DNA of 64,000 nucleotides from Telmatactis stephensoni (GCA_029948255.1 JALIZF010001641.1:310001-374000), one strand, 5' to 3'; counted from the stretch's first letter, positions 11,280-21,545 are shown. A program made the numbers and translations. The notes: generated by a model not told the origin, from the letters alone.

Positions 11280-11545
11280 GTAAGTATTGTTCTTATACCT
11301 TTAAGTGTTATTTTAACTTGAAATCGCATTTGTCCTGTCTTAGCTGACTTCCTATTATGAAATCCTATAGTGGTAAAGCAAATAAAGCAAATAAAGGACA
11401 TATATGAATCCCGGTTCTCATCACTTGTTCATATTAGTCTGTCATTCTCTCGTCTCGTAAGTAGAGGCCTGATAGAATTAGGTGTTTCTTCCAAATGTTC
11501 CTGTTGCTGTTAATTAGCGACATAAACATTGCTTGGTATTTTTAG

Positions 11546-11660
11546 AGTCTATGTTCATCGTTTCCATGTTTTAATGGAGCAACATGTAAAGCTATTTACG
11601 AACAAGATGATTACAAGTGTTTGTGTCGCGCAGGATTTGGTGGAGAGCATTGTGAAAATG
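11546..11660 (+). CDS. EGF-like exon 1, copy 2
   Basis: The acceptor is ggtatttttag and the donor GTGAGT. The module reads CSSFPCFNGATC, then CLCRAGFGGEHC. It is the counterpart of copy-1 exon 705-819, with the same 115-bp length and the same entry phase. It ends in phase 1. Confidence 0.82.
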
Positions 11661-12825
11661 GTGAGTACATCAGGGTGGAGTTAACATTGCGTGGTGGCAA
11701 AAAAGTCGTCACTGGGTTCATTTCGGCGCCAATATGTGGGCTTAATTTGTTCATTCTTTTTCTGATTCCAAAGTGTTTTCCAGGCTTTTATTTTTCCCTC
11801 CTAGCTCTTAATCTGATCCCCTTAACTTTTTAATTAACGCTGATCTTTCGGGTTAGGTAAAACTCAGTGCAGAAGAATCTTAGATTGTTCACTTTGATGA
11901 GTCACACACAACTCTTTTAAGCTCTTAAATGATTTTAATTTCAAACGGGTTAGAGTTATGCTTCATGGTCATACATGGACTGTATACTGTATGGCAGCCA
12001 TCAGTCGCCTACATGCTCTCAGTTCGATCATGTTGAGTTTCTCCATTGTGTATTATAATAATAGTAAAGCTAGCTATCCACAGTTTATATTTACTTATCA
12101 ATGTATCTTACATTTCTTTAAACTATAACTATTCCAACTTTTGACGCAGATTTCGGTCTTCCCGCGTGTATATAGAGAAACGATATTTTCCCATAATGTG
12201 AGCAGACTGATCAAATCACATGTCATAACTTGTGAGAATTTGGAATCTTTATTGAGGTAGCAATCGTGAATTGGGAATCGACAACTCTTGGAGCCGACAT
12301 ATAAGAAAAATACCTTCATGGAGGAAAATAATCTTTACTCGAAGGGTGTGGAATGGTAGATGGGTCTCTGACAGTTTTACGTCTTAATGCTGTGCCATTT
12401 TATAAAAAGCCGGGTTATTTGTTCAAGATTTTCCAAACATTTGAAAGCTTGTTTTTAACGCTTTTGATCAAAATATTACTTGACATGCACGAAAAGTTCC
12501 AGATGGCAAGTTGCTATGAGACAAAATTAAATAAAAGAAGCCAAAACAAAACAAAAATAGACTGAGGCTGGATAGCAACCGTATTTCAAAATATTACGAT
12601 AAACGGTGTGAATATGAATTAAAACAAAACAGAATAAAATAAAAGGCAACAAACATCCTTCTGTTTTCTCAAACTTGTTTTCAAGCAGTTATTACTCCAA
12701 ACGATCCCGCATCATGTCGGGATGTTCATAGTTCCTGTGTTTGATTACTTTTTTCATCGTGAGTGGCTTCCACTGACTGCACGAATCCTTGTAACGATTA
12801 ATCAACTAAAAACATCTGTCTATGA

Positions 12826-12908
12826 AAGGAATGTAACGAACAGAAGGTGTTTTACCCTAAGACATAATTCTCAGGGGTGTCACACACCTTCTGTTCGTTA
12901 CATTCCTT
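12826..12908. repeat. Perfect 25-bp inverted repeat, 33-bp loop
   Basis: The arms AAGGAATGTAACGAACAGAA+GGTGT (12826-12850) and their exact reverse complement (12884-12908) flank a short loop. It is likely a minimal foldback element and lies in an intron of copy 2. The perfection implies recent origin or gene conversion. Confidence 0.85.
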
Positions 12909-13297
12909 AACAGCTACATAAAATGGCGGCTGTTTGACTCCCGGCACAAAAGACGACAAGCCCCTCTGGTATCCAGGGTATTGAAAGCACGAGACAGAGC
13001 TAGACGTACGCACTGAGTTTTGCTCTGATTATTAATGAAATATCTGCTTGCAAATAGGATTTTATGTTTTCTCACATATGTTATAGTTACATTAGAAAAA
13101 ATATGTATAACGGATTTGTTGTTACAGAAACTGTAATCTGTTATGTAAGGGCATCACTACACGTGAGGTCGGTATGGGGTAATAGCAATATTGACTGACC
13201 CCTCGCTGGGTCATTCAGGACTTCGCACAGGCTGACAGCCTTGGATTTTTCCCACCTCCTCTCCATGCCTTCCTTGCCTTGCCTTGATTTAACATTA

Positions 13298-13635
13298 TAG
13301 TTAAAAGGATGTAGTCAATTGAAGAAACGTTGTCGGGTCTAAAAACATAGAACATGCAGATAGAACATAGAAACGGAGACCGAAATGGTGCTTGGGGTGT
13401 CAATAATAATATTCTGATTTATTGATTTACGCTTTGCCTTCGATGCAAAATGCCAAAGCGTGTTCAGGACCTAGCTGGGTTGGCGGGCCGTTTGGCTTCG
13501 ATTTTTTATCGGCTGCAGCTTAAAGAATAAAACAGAATATAATTATTGACATCCCATGCACCATTTCGGTCTCAGCTTCTCTGTTTTTAGACCCGACAAC
13601 GTTTCTTCAATTGACTATATACACTTTAAAGTTAT
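13298..13635. mobile_element. Foldback element with ~100-bp inverted repeats
   Basis: The left arm contains GTCAATTGAAGAAACGTTGT and GAGACCGAAATGGTGC. The right arm contains the reverse complements, GCACCATTTCGGTCTC and ACAACGTTTCTTCAATTGAC. There is no coding capacity. It lies just upstream of the 13803 EGF exon. Confidence 0.8.
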
Positions 13636-13802
13636 AGTCTTGAATAGGTATGAAAAATCAACATTTTAGTTCTGGGATAAGGTTGAGGTTTTGAGATGCC
13701 GGCGGCACACCCCTTCCCAATAATACCGGCAATCTTTGCCCCTTCCCCTTCCCCCGGGGGATGCATTTACAGTATCGCATTTCTTCTGCTTTAATTTGAT
13801 AG

Positions 13803-13916
13803 AAATCAACGAGTGCGCGAGTAACCCTTGCCTCAATAAGGGTATCTGTACAGATCTATTTGCCAGATACATGTGCACGTGTCATCCGGGGTTTAGTGGA
13901 ACACGATGTCAAATAG
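13803..13916 (+). CDS. EGF-like exon 2, copy 2
   Basis: A phase 1-1 exon from acceptor ttaatttgatag to donor GTAAGA. It encodes [15 protein letters not shown], then CTCHPGFSGTRC, with a calcium-binding-type start. It is the counterpart of copy-1 exon 1156-1275. Confidence 0.85.
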   Translation, partial: KSTSARVTLASIRVSVQIYLPDTCARVIRGLVEHDVK

Positions 13917-14014
13917 GTAAGAACAATTTGACAGTGCCAAACAAAAATATCAATGATTTATTATTTCTTTGGTACACTTACTGACTTCCCATATCTCTAA
14001 TAAGAGGGGGCGTT

Positions 14015-14112
14015 GTGGTAGGCTCAGACTTTAGCCGCTGGAGTTTTCGCGGGCGCACGAAACCCCGACGGCTGAAATCTGAGCCTATAGCCTTGTGGGT
14101 AAGTTATACCAC
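14015..14112. repeat. Small foldback (inverted repeat)
   Basis: GTGGTAGGCTCAGACTTTAG is answered by TCTGAGCCTATAGCC and TATACCAC on the other arm, with GC-rich DNA between. It is likely a MITE remnant. Confidence 0.6.
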
Positions 14113-14425
14113 AAAGAAAATCGAGAACAATCCGTATCGAAAAATCGTCAAAATCCCTAAAACCTAATAACCGCGCGCGATATCAGAAACCGCTATATCG
14201 CAATCAAATGAAATTTGAAATGAAATTGCCTTGCATGCCGAAATACCGAGCGCAAAAGGACCGGCCTGAATCCGTGCCACATCTGTAAAACGCCTGAAAG
14301 TCCCTATGACACATATTTTTTTATTTTGAAACTCATTTCTTTTCTGGAAATATAGTTAAGATCTTTTTGTCCCATTTTGGAATACTCGATATTTTCGGAG
14401 ATGTAAAAGTTTCAAATTTCAAAAT

Positions 14426-14629
14426 GCAAATGTGATGACGTCAGGGGAGTCATCATCGCCAGCTTCTCATGGATTTTACTAAAAGAGGTCTTCAATTCCA
14501 CAACCAGATTTTTTACTCAAACACAGGTTTTACCAACGGAAATAAATTCCAAATGAAAAAATTAGAGTATTTCAAGTTATCTTGGTTTTGTATAATAAAT
14601 GATGACTCCCCTGACGTCATCAAATTTGC
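14426..14629. mobile_element. Foldback element with ~31-bp arms
   Basis: GCAAATGTGATGACGTCAGG+GGAGTCATCAT on the left is matched by its near-perfect inverse at 14599-14629. The arms carry the CRE-like TGACGTCA core. The right arm abuts the pentanucleotide array. Confidence 0.75.
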
Positions 14630-14938
14630 AAAAAAACAAAAACAAAACAAAACAAAACAAAACAAAACAAAACAAAACAAAACAAAACAAAACAAAACAA
14701 AACAAAACAAAACAAAACAAAACAAAACAAAACAAAACAAAACAAAACAAAACAAAACAAAACAAAACAAAACAAAACAAAACAAAACAAAACAAAACAA
14801 AACAAAACAAAACAAAACAAAACAAAACAAAACAAAACAAAACAAAACAAAACAAAACAAAACAAAACAAAACAAAACAAAACAAAACAAAACAAAACAA
14901 AACAAAACAAAACAAAACAAAACAAAACAAAACAAAAC
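14630..14938. repeat. (AAAAC)n microsatellite, about 60 units
   Basis: An uninterrupted array with period 5, open in several frames. The KQNKT and FCFVL repeat ORFs it produces on both strands are not genes. It grows directly out of the A-rich edge of a foldback element. Confidence 0.97.
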
Positions 14939-15092
14939 GACCACCTTTGGGACAGACTGAGTGGATGCAACAGAGAAGTGGTCGGCGTTGTGTATAATGT
15001 CTATAATATTTCAAATAAATGTATGGATCAAAAGAAATGAGATTTCTGTATTCAGAATTTTATTAATTTTTAATTTCATTGAAATTAAACAG

Positions 15093-15147
15093 TTGAACCT
15101 GGGGCTCTTATACCTGGTGGCACCCAAGTTTGCTCGTTTGTCCAACA
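15093..15147 (+). CDS. EMI domain, first exon, copy 2
   Basis: A 55-bp exon reading VEPGALIPGGTQVCSFVQ with donor GTAAGT, phase 1 to phase 2. It matches copy-1 exon 1798-1855. The following intron (15148-23007) hosts the Polinton-like element. Confidence 0.75.
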
Positions 15148-15352
15148 GTAAGTTAGGCTATGAAAACGTTATCTCATTTCACCAATAAAAAGCTAATGCA
15201 AAACAACTATTGAAAAACCATAGAGTGATTTAATTTAATATTTAACCTGTGAATAATAAGTACGCATATTAGTTAATAGTAGACTCTAAACTTATTGTTA
15301 GCTAGAGTGATTGCAAAAAAAAATAAACCCGGGAAAATAGTTTGTAGACTAA

Positions 15353-15745
15353 AGTAGTAGGAAAAGGAGAGTTCTGGAACAGTTCTACGCCACGGGCCCC
15401 CAGGGCACCCCACCCCACCCCACCCCACCCCACCCCAATCCAGTGCCCAGCCTGGCAACCCCTTATAGCCCGTTAGGGCTCCCCCTCTTCCTCCCCTCAA
15501 GCCCGCAGGGCTCCCCGGAGAGTTCTAAGACCGAGGTACGAGGTACGCCCCCCCCCCCCCCAACCCCAAGCCCGACAGGGCGGTACCTCCCCTCTCTGGG
15601 GTATGGGGTACGACCCCTCCCCCTACTAGCCCGGTAGGGCTACCCCTTTCTGAGGTATGATGAGGTACGACCCCTCCCCCTCGAGCCCGCTAGGGCTACC
15701 CCTTTCTGAGGTATGATGGGGTACGAGGGTGGTACAACTGGGTAT
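15353..15745. repeat. Left terminal inverted repeat of the Polinton-like element
   Basis: GC-rich, with a CACCC array (about 15410-15436), a long C run (15548-15560) and repeated AGCCCG-TAGGGCT and GGGGTACGA motifs. It mirrors 21731-22124. Confidence 0.88.
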
Positions 15746-15781
15746 GAATGGGGTACGAGCGCAGCGAGTTTCCGGTACAGC

Positions 15782-16417
15782 GATTACGAGGTACGATGAC
15801 GTCATTGGTGGTGTAATAATCACCAGCCGGTCGAGCAATTTTCCTCTCTTTTGAATCCTCCTAATTCGTAAATCGTATCATATTAATATTTTCTTCTAAT
15901 TCTTAAATGGTATCCAATTAAAGAAGTAGCAAAAGTGACCACAAAGAATCAAAGTTTTAGATTTTCTAAACATGCGTGACAGCTATTGTTTTAGAAACGG
16001 TCACCTGTAAATCTATTGTTTTTGAAACTCGTGTTTACAGTTCGTACAAGAATTAGAAACTAGAATTGGAAGTTCCAGAGTCATTTATTCAATTCATCAG
16101 AGATTACGGGGTCGATGACGTCATTGGTGGTGCAATAATCACCAACCGGGTCAAGCAATTTTCCTCCCTTTTGAATCCTCCTAATTCGTAAATCGTATCA
16201 TATTAATATTTTCTTCTAATTCTTAAATGGTATCCAATTAAAGAAGTAGCAAAAGTGACCACAAAGAATCAAAGTTTTAGATTTTCTAAACATGCGTGAC
16301 AGCTATTGTTTTAGAAACGGTCACCTGTAAATCTATTGTTTTTGAAACTCGTGTTTACAGTTCGTACAAGAATTAGAAACTAGAATTGGAAGTTCCAGAG
16401 TCATTTATTCAATTCAT
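15782..16417. repeat. ~316-bp direct duplication inside the Polinton-like element
   Basis: Units 15782-16097 and 16102-16417 are nearly identical from GATTACGAGG/GATTACGGGG to ATTTATTCAATTCAT. No ORF is contained. The duplication is young or homogenised. Confidence 0.92.
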
Positions 16418-16627
16418 TCCAAGGGTAAATATTACAATCAAAGTTATAGATTTAAAATACATACGTGTCAGGATCTCATATCGTCGACACTTTATTTTGA
16501 GTCACTAGTTTGTTGTGTGACAAGTTTCATGACTAGAACTTATGCAAATTTCACCAAACGTTCTGCCTCATTGGTTTACTTAAGGCTCGTTCATTGTTTA
16601 CACAATTGTCTCAAGAGGTATACATGA

Positions 16628-16825
16628 TTAAATTTTGTTGATTTCTTCTTGTTGTTGCTGTAGTCCCGTCAATTTCCTTCGACGCATTTGCTCTTTTAAG
16701 GGTACACCACCGAACTGTCCACGACCTGACGAAACCCCGTTTTGTGGTCCCACTTTAAATGTGAGTTCTTTGAACCAGTCAGGATGAGGTGACTTGCATG
16801 AAAAGTTGATCCTAACATCACCCAT
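16628..16825 (-). CDS. Small hypothetical protein of the Polinton-like element
   Basis: A 65-codon ORF, MGDVRINFSCKSPHPDWFKE at the start and a charged, Gln-rich tail (KLTGLQQQQEEINKI). It lies between the terminal repeat region and the larger minus-strand ORFs, in the same direction. No family was recognised. It may be a real small protein or a chance ORF. Confidence 0.4.
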   Translation of the reverse strand: MGDVRINFSCKSPHPDWFKELTFKVGPQNGVSSGRGQFGGVPLKEQMRRRKLTGLQQQQEEINKI

Positions 16826-17052
16826 GATTATTTTAGTTCTTCAACCACTCAGTTTTAACCTTTCCGTACGATCGCCTTTGGGTTTGTGACTCGTAAAGTC
16901 AGTGGGAGAACAGTTTATACATGAGATCATAAAGAGATAAATAAATCACTCTGAACGGTTTCAACACATGTAAATTCAGATCTTGAAAGGTAGTCAGACA
17001 AACCACACACAAATTTAGTGTCAAAAGTCCTCATTTATTCACGTTCGGGATG

Positions 17053-17868
17053 TTACAATTCGCTTTCGGATTCTTCTTGATTGTCATCATGATCATCCAT
17101 GAGTTTTAATTTCTTTGATTTCAACGACAATTGATGGACTGCATCACAGTCTCGACAACGACAAAACTTGACTTTCGTGGTATGATCATCTACGGCAAAG
17201 ACGTGTGAGCAAATATCGCATTCAACCAGTTGGTCGTCACGACAATAGTAACCTTCGCGCCACAGACATCTGGGGCATTGCACTACAGGTATGGAATAGA
17301 ACGATTTGAAGTCACGGCAGACGTGACACTCTAGGGGTTCATCGTCTGATTCTGAACTTTCCGGTTCTGAATGCTCCTGTGACTCTAAGCTTTCACTAAC
17401 ACTCTCACTGTCCGACTCTGAAGTTTCTCTTTCAGAGGCTTGGTCACTAGTTTCGCTATCTGTCTCGTCCTCTTCCGGTTGCCTGGCAACCAAATCTGCC
17501 AGAACCCTTTTGTTACGGATCAGTTTCTTATCAATACCAATCTCTGATAATCCTTGAGTGAACGTTTTCAACCCACGAGGTACTTTAACATCCAAATTGT
17601 AAGGTAACATGACATACTCAATGAGCTCTGCAATGCTGGTGACAGGAATTCTTCGCTCATGATACATCATCTCCCCATGGGAGTTCCAGTATAAAATACT
17701 TTTCGAAGCTGACAGGGTATGAAGAAATGCGAGCGTCTTTTCTTCGGGGTTACTCTGGGAGAGTTTCTGCAAAACCTTTTCAATATCGTCATCGTCAAAA
17801 GTGGCCTCTTCGGTGTAAGAAGCAATACTGTCTTCAGAATCAGTGGACTCGCTCCGTGCTCTTTTCAT
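17053..17868 (-). CDS. Acidic protein with Cys-rich zinc-binding region (Polinton-like element)
   Basis: 271 aa. Residues about 1-35 and 130-175 are very rich in Ser, Glu and Asp. From about 180 there is a run of Cys pairs (CHVC, CPRC, CDIC, CRCRDCD) that could bind two or more zincs, and the tail is acidic again. On the minus strand an AATAAA signal lies 14 nt after the stop (17039-17034). The role is unknown; such acidic zinc-ribbon proteins could bind nucleic acid or host factors. The intact frame suggests a recent insertion. Confidence 0.65.
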   Translation of the reverse strand: MKRARSESTDSEDSIASYTEEATFDDDDIEKVLQKLSQSNPEEKTLAFLHTLSASKSILYWNSHGEMMYHERRIPVTSIAELIEYVMLPYNLDVKVPRGLKTFTQGLSEIGIDKKLIRNKRVLADLVARQPEEDETDSETSDQASERETSESDSESVSESLESQEHSEPESSESDDEPLECHVCRDFKSFYSIPVVQCPRCLWREGYYCRDDQLVECDICSHVFAVDDHTTKVKFCRCRDCDAVHQLSLKSKKLKLMDDHDDNQEESESEL

Positions 17869-17925
17869 GTTGCTTCCTCAAATGATCAACGTCGAAATGA
17901 GCTTCTTCTTTATGGACAGGAATAT

Positions 17926-18252
17926 TTAAAACAAAAACAACTTCAGAGCCGACACCAGGGGTGACATGATATCGGACACAAAACCACCACCCCGTTGCGC
18001 TAGAGTTTGTTTCTTGATTTTGAAAGGAACGGATGGGTCGGCCAATTTCCGTATGTCATCCACATGCTTTCTCAGTCTTTCTTTTTGCACTTGTGACACT
18101 GGTATAGTGCCTTTGGATAAATTCGAGCAAACTTCACAAATGGCATGAACCTGTTCTGGACTAGCGGTGGCCAGTAAAAGCGTTCTCTGATGAGGAGGAC
18201 AATTGGTTAAGTGATACAAATACCCAAAATGGTCACGGATCAAACGACTCAT
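17926..18252 (-). CDS. Small basic protein with hydrophobic C-terminus (Polinton-like element)
   Basis: 108 aa. Leu/Cys-rich helical N-terminus, a Lys/Arg-rich centre (QKERLRKHVDDIRKLAD), then KKQTLAQRGGGF followed by a hydrophobic tail (VSALKLFLF). The 'basic, GG, hydrophobic tail' plan recalls small virion-associated proteins of Polintons and adintoviruses, but I cannot assign it with certainty. It is divergent from the ATPase gene across the TCTAA array, so a shared regulatory region is likely. Confidence 0.6.
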   Translation of the reverse strand: MSRLIRDHFGYLYHLTNCPPHQRTLLLATASPEQVHAICEVCSNLSKGTIPVSQVQKERLRKHVDDIRKLADPSVPFKIKKQTLAQRGGGFVSDIMSPLVSALKLFLF

Positions 18253-18324
18253 GTTGTCTGTACGGACGTTTGCTCCAAATGAAATAATGAGGGAAAAACA
18301 CTATAATTTATCTATTATGATAAT

Positions 18325-18950
18325 CTAGACTAGAATACTAGAATCTAGCTAGAATACTAGAATCTAACTATAATCTAATCTAATCTAATCTAATCTAATG
18401 TAGAATCTAATCTAATCTAATCTAATGTAGAATCTAAACTAATTAGAATCTAATAGATCTAATCTAATCTAATGTAGAATCTAAACTAGTATAGATCTAA
18501 TCTAATCTAATCTAATGTAGAATCTAATCTAATTAGAATCTAATAGATCTAATCTAATCTAATGTAGAATCTAATCTAATTAGAATCTAATAGATCTAAT
18601 CTAATCTAATCTAATGTAGAATCTAAACTAGTATAGATCTAATCTAATCTAATCTAATGTAGAATCTAATCTAATTAGAATCTAATAGATCTAATCTAAT
18701 CTAATCTAATGTAGAATCTAAACTAGTATAGATCTAATCTAATCTAATCTAATGTAGAATCTAATCTAATTAGAATCTAATAGATCTAATCTAATCTAAT
18801 GTAGAATCTAATCTAATTAGAATCTAATAGATCTAATCTAATCTAATCTAATGTAGAATCTAAACTAGTATAGATCTAATCTAATCTAATGTAGAATCTA
18901 ATCTAATCTAATCTAATGTAGAATCTAATAGATCTTATCTAATGTAGAAA
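18325..18950. repeat. TCTAA-based minisatellite between divergent Polinton-like genes
   Basis: Runs of (TCTAA)n alternate with higher-order units such as TGTAGAATCTAAACTAGTAT and GATC-containing joints. It fills nearly all the space between the minus-strand 108-aa ORF and the ATPase gene. Confidence 0.93.
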
Positions 18951-19019
18951 ATAACAATCCATATAGACCATAAATAACACATATTTCTAAAATTGGTTTC
19001 ATTCAGTACAAGACGCGGA

Positions 19020-20498
19020 ATGGTGCGGATGTGTCCTATATGCGGCAAGCCGCAACAAAATTTACACACTCATTTGAGTCGAACTCATAAGCTGGACAAT
19101 TCACAGCGACAGTATTGGCTAGGTCAAGAAAAATGCACAAAAGTTGGTCAGCGGTTTACTCCCTACCCTCAGACAAAACCTCAAGTGGAAACCAAATGTA
19201 ACCGGTTTCAATTACTCCACCCATTCACAGCCTTAGTGGCTGGAATGACCGGCTCTGGGAAAACGGTCTGGGTTCAAAACCTACTGGAACATGCCAACCA
19301 AGTCATCCAACCTCCACCTCAACGTATTGTATGGAGTTACTCTCAATGGCAACCGGCCTACGACCGGATGCTCAAAACGGTCCCTGGGATCGAGTTTGTC
19401 AAAGGTATACCCCATGACCTGGATGAGGATTGGTATTTTGACCCCGAGATCAACAATCTGATGGTCATTGACGATCAAATGACCGAGACCTCCAACGATA
19501 AACGTATCTTGAATTTATTTACCAAGGGATCCCATCACCGAAATCTCAGTGTCGTTTTCCTCTTGCAAAATGTCTATTTCCAAGGCAAAATCATGCGCAC
19601 CTTGAGTCTCAATGCAGCCTACCTCGTCCTCTTTAAAAATCCCAGAGACAAACTACAAATGATGACGTTGGGAAAACAAATGTACCCCGGAAAAACAGAC
19701 CAGTTTCTTCAAAAGTACGAGGCCGCTGTCCAGCGACCTTACGGCTACCTGTTCGTCGATCTCAAACCCAACACCCCAGAGGGGTGTCGACTGCGTACCA
19801 ACGTTCTTCCAAATGATGCTCACTCATCGCAGACTGGAGGTCAAACAGATGCCGTAAAGACCATCGCTAACTTTTTTGAGCGTCAAGGGTACTTACAGTC
19901 ACCCCAACTGAAAGCCATGCAGGAACTAGAAGAACAGATGGACGCCATTTTGAAAGACCCCACCCTACCTCCAGAGGTGAAAATCAAAGAATATGGTCCA
20001 CTGTTTAATCGTTACCTTGCTCTACAACAACAACTCTCCAATACCGGTCCAACGATACCGAGACAGGAACCCATTTCAACCGTATCAACATTGGTTGACC
20101 AGAGTCAGCCTCCGGCTAACGTGACGACTCCGAAAAACGTCTCTTCTACAAGTGTGACCAGTGACAGTGGTGTTGGCATGGCAACACCTAAAACACCCTC
20201 ATTCCTAGAACGTCTGACATCCAAAGTCAGAACACCTTTTAAAAGTCCACAGGGTACAGAGGAGATACCGTCGACTCCATTAAAAGTAGACCAACCCTCT
20301 ACTTCCACTCCCATCACTCTGTCGAGTGTAGAGTTTCCTCTCACGCCTCCATCCACTAAAGAAAAACCCCAAGCTGATCCCAGGTGGATACGTTATCAAG
20401 ATGAACATAAGTATAGAGGACAGGTGTTCCAACCTCCACGACGCTCACAACGAATAAGAGCCATGATTCAGTCCATACCCGGTTGGGAAAAATATTAA
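19020..20498 (+). CDS. FtsK/HerA-type (poxvirus A32-like) DNA-packaging ATPase
   Basis: A P-loop ATPase expected to pump DNA into virus capsids. I start at the ATG at 19020 (a second in-frame ATG is at 19029), giving 492 aa. The open frame reaches back to 18993 without an ATG. N-terminal zinc finger: CPICGKPQQNLHTHLSRTH. Walker A: GMTGSGKT (about residues 75-82). Walker B: LMVIDD (about 147-152), followed by a Gln-Asn sensor (LLQNVYF). The C-terminal 200 residues are Pro/Ser/Thr-rich with a basic end. AATAAA at 20558 lies 60 nt after the stop. The frame is intact. Confidence 0.88.
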   Translation: MVRMCPICGKPQQNLHTHLSRTHKLDNSQRQYWLGQEKCTKVGQRFTPYPQTKPQVETKCNRFQLLHPFTALVAGMTGSGKTVWVQNLLEHANQVIQPPPQRIVWSYSQWQPAYDRMLKTVPGIEFVKGIPHDLDEDWYFDPEINNLMVIDDQMTETSNDKRILNLFTKGSHHRNLSVVFLLQNVYFQGKIMRTLSLNAAYLVLFKNPRDKLQMMTLGKQMYPGKTDQFLQKYEAAVQRPYGYLFVDLKPNTPEGCRLRTNVLPNDAHSSQTGGQTDAVKTIANFFERQGYLQSPQLKAMQELEEQMDAILKDPTLPPEVKIKEYGPLFNRYLALQQQLSNTGPTIPRQEPISTVSTLVDQSQPPANVTTPKNVSSTSVTSDSGVGMATPKTPSFLERLTSKVRTPFKSPQGTEEIPSTPLKVDQPSTSTPITLSSVEFPLTPPSTKEKPQADPRWIRYQDEHKYRGQVFQPPRRSQRIRAMIQSIPGWEKY

Positions 20499-20557
20499 AT
20501 AGCATTTGACTCATGTATTGTAACTAAAAAAAAAGGAAGAAAGAAAGAAAGAAAGAA

Positions 20558-20563
20558 AATAAA
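20558..20563 (+). terminator. Polyadenylation signal of the ATPase gene
   Basis: AATAAA in an A/GAAA-rich stretch directly after the stop codon. Confidence 0.6.
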
Positions 20564-20700
20564 ACCAATTGCAACTAGTGTTACTGGTGTCTTGTTCTTT
20601 ACGATAGTTGATAGCTTTGCTTTTTGCTTAGCCTTTTGATAGTAACTTGTTGCTAGGATAAAGACAAAAAACACACACGTTTTTCTTTATATAAAACGTT

Positions 20701-20706
20701 TTTATT
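20701..20706 (-). terminator. Polyadenylation signal of the Cys-rich minus-strand gene
   Basis: TTTATT on the plus strand reads AATAAA on the minus strand, 30 nt after the stop at 20736. Confidence 0.6.
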
Positions 20707-20735
20707 GTACCATAACAAATCAATTTACAAATTCA

Positions 20736-21545
20736 TTAGTAGTTCGAAGGACAACAAGAAGGTTGACATGTATATTTTTCAGAAAATTTTAGTCTTTTTA
20801 CATCAAAGGTTTCCGATGGTAATTCTGGATGGTGTCCATATTTCATGATAAATAGTCGATCTCCTTGCTCACAAGACTTTTGCCATCCAAGTACAGCCCT
20901 TTTAGTTAGTTCGGGTAGATACAGAGTCAAATTTATTTCTCCTTGTTCTATTAGTTCGTGAATCCATTGAACTTCGTCTTGTAGAGACTGTGGTGGGAGT
21001 GGGTGGTTGTTGACTAGTCGATCAAAACATTTAAGACATATTTGACTGTTGTGCCATCCACACCAGTCGCAGTTGTAGTATCCATACGAACAGTAATCAC
21101 CTACACTACGATCTATACATTGTGGTTTTTGAGGACACTGTTCTAGCCAGTCGGCTGGGTCTTGTATGCCATGGCAATAAATGGGAGCACATCCAAAAGA
21201 AATGTCTTCGTCGACTTCATCTTTTCCGTCCCAAAAACTTTTAGCCATCCAATCAAAAAACTGTGGACTACACAAATGAGAAAAAATGACTGATATGTCC
21301 GGTGACTTTTCATTTCTTTGTTGAAGAATCCACTCGACGCGACGTCGTATCTGATAAGCGGCTTGATGAATGATTGGGTTTTCTGTATGCTCTTCGTTTG
21401 CTTGCAACAATACATCAAAATACAGGTATTCTGGGACTGGAGACTCTCCCTTTTTCCAAGAACGGTGTTCTTCATGTAAATCTCCTAAAATGGGGATTGT
21501 ACTGACTGCAATAGCCCATGCTGTGGTGTTTTTATCTGAGGACAT
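20736..21545 (-). CDS. Cys-rich hypothetical protein of the Polinton-like element
   Basis: From the ATG at 21545 the protein is 269 aa. The frame stays open upstream into the terminal repeat (to 21815), so an earlier start or spliced leader is possible. The N-terminal part is hydrophobic/charged without a recognised domain. A central Cys cluster (QCPQKPQC, DYCSYGYYNCDWCGWH, ICLKC) looks like a zinc finger, and the end is CQPSCCPSNY. Function unknown. It converges with the ATPase gene, and each has its own poly(A) signal. Confidence 0.6.
   Translation of the reverse strand: MSSDKNTTAWAIAVSTIPILGDLHEEHRSWKKGESPVPEYLYFDVLLQANEEHTENPIIHQAAYQIRRRVEWILQQRNEKSPDISVIFSHLCSPQFFDWMAKSFWDGKDEVDEDISFGCAPIYCHGIQDPADWLEQCPQKPQCIDRSVGDYCSYGYYNCDWCGWHNSQICLKCFDRLVNNHPLPPQSLQDEVQWIHELIEQGEINLTLYLPELTKRAVLGWQKSCEQGDRLFIMKYGHHPELPSETFDVKRLKFSEKYTCQPSCCPSNY

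Noticed and set aside
14469..15014. Five overlapping ORFs of 116-163 codons on both strands
   Set aside because: They are translations of the (AAAAC)n array; open only because the repeat lacks stops.
15273..15838. Pro/Gly-rich ORFs in the terminal repeats of the Polinton-like element
   Set aside because: They arise from C- and G-rich arrays, and mirrored ORFs appear in both repeats.
18300..18960. CRISPR-like spaced repeat
   Set aside because: TCTAA units are contiguous with higher-order variants and no unique spacers; the DNA is eukaryotic.
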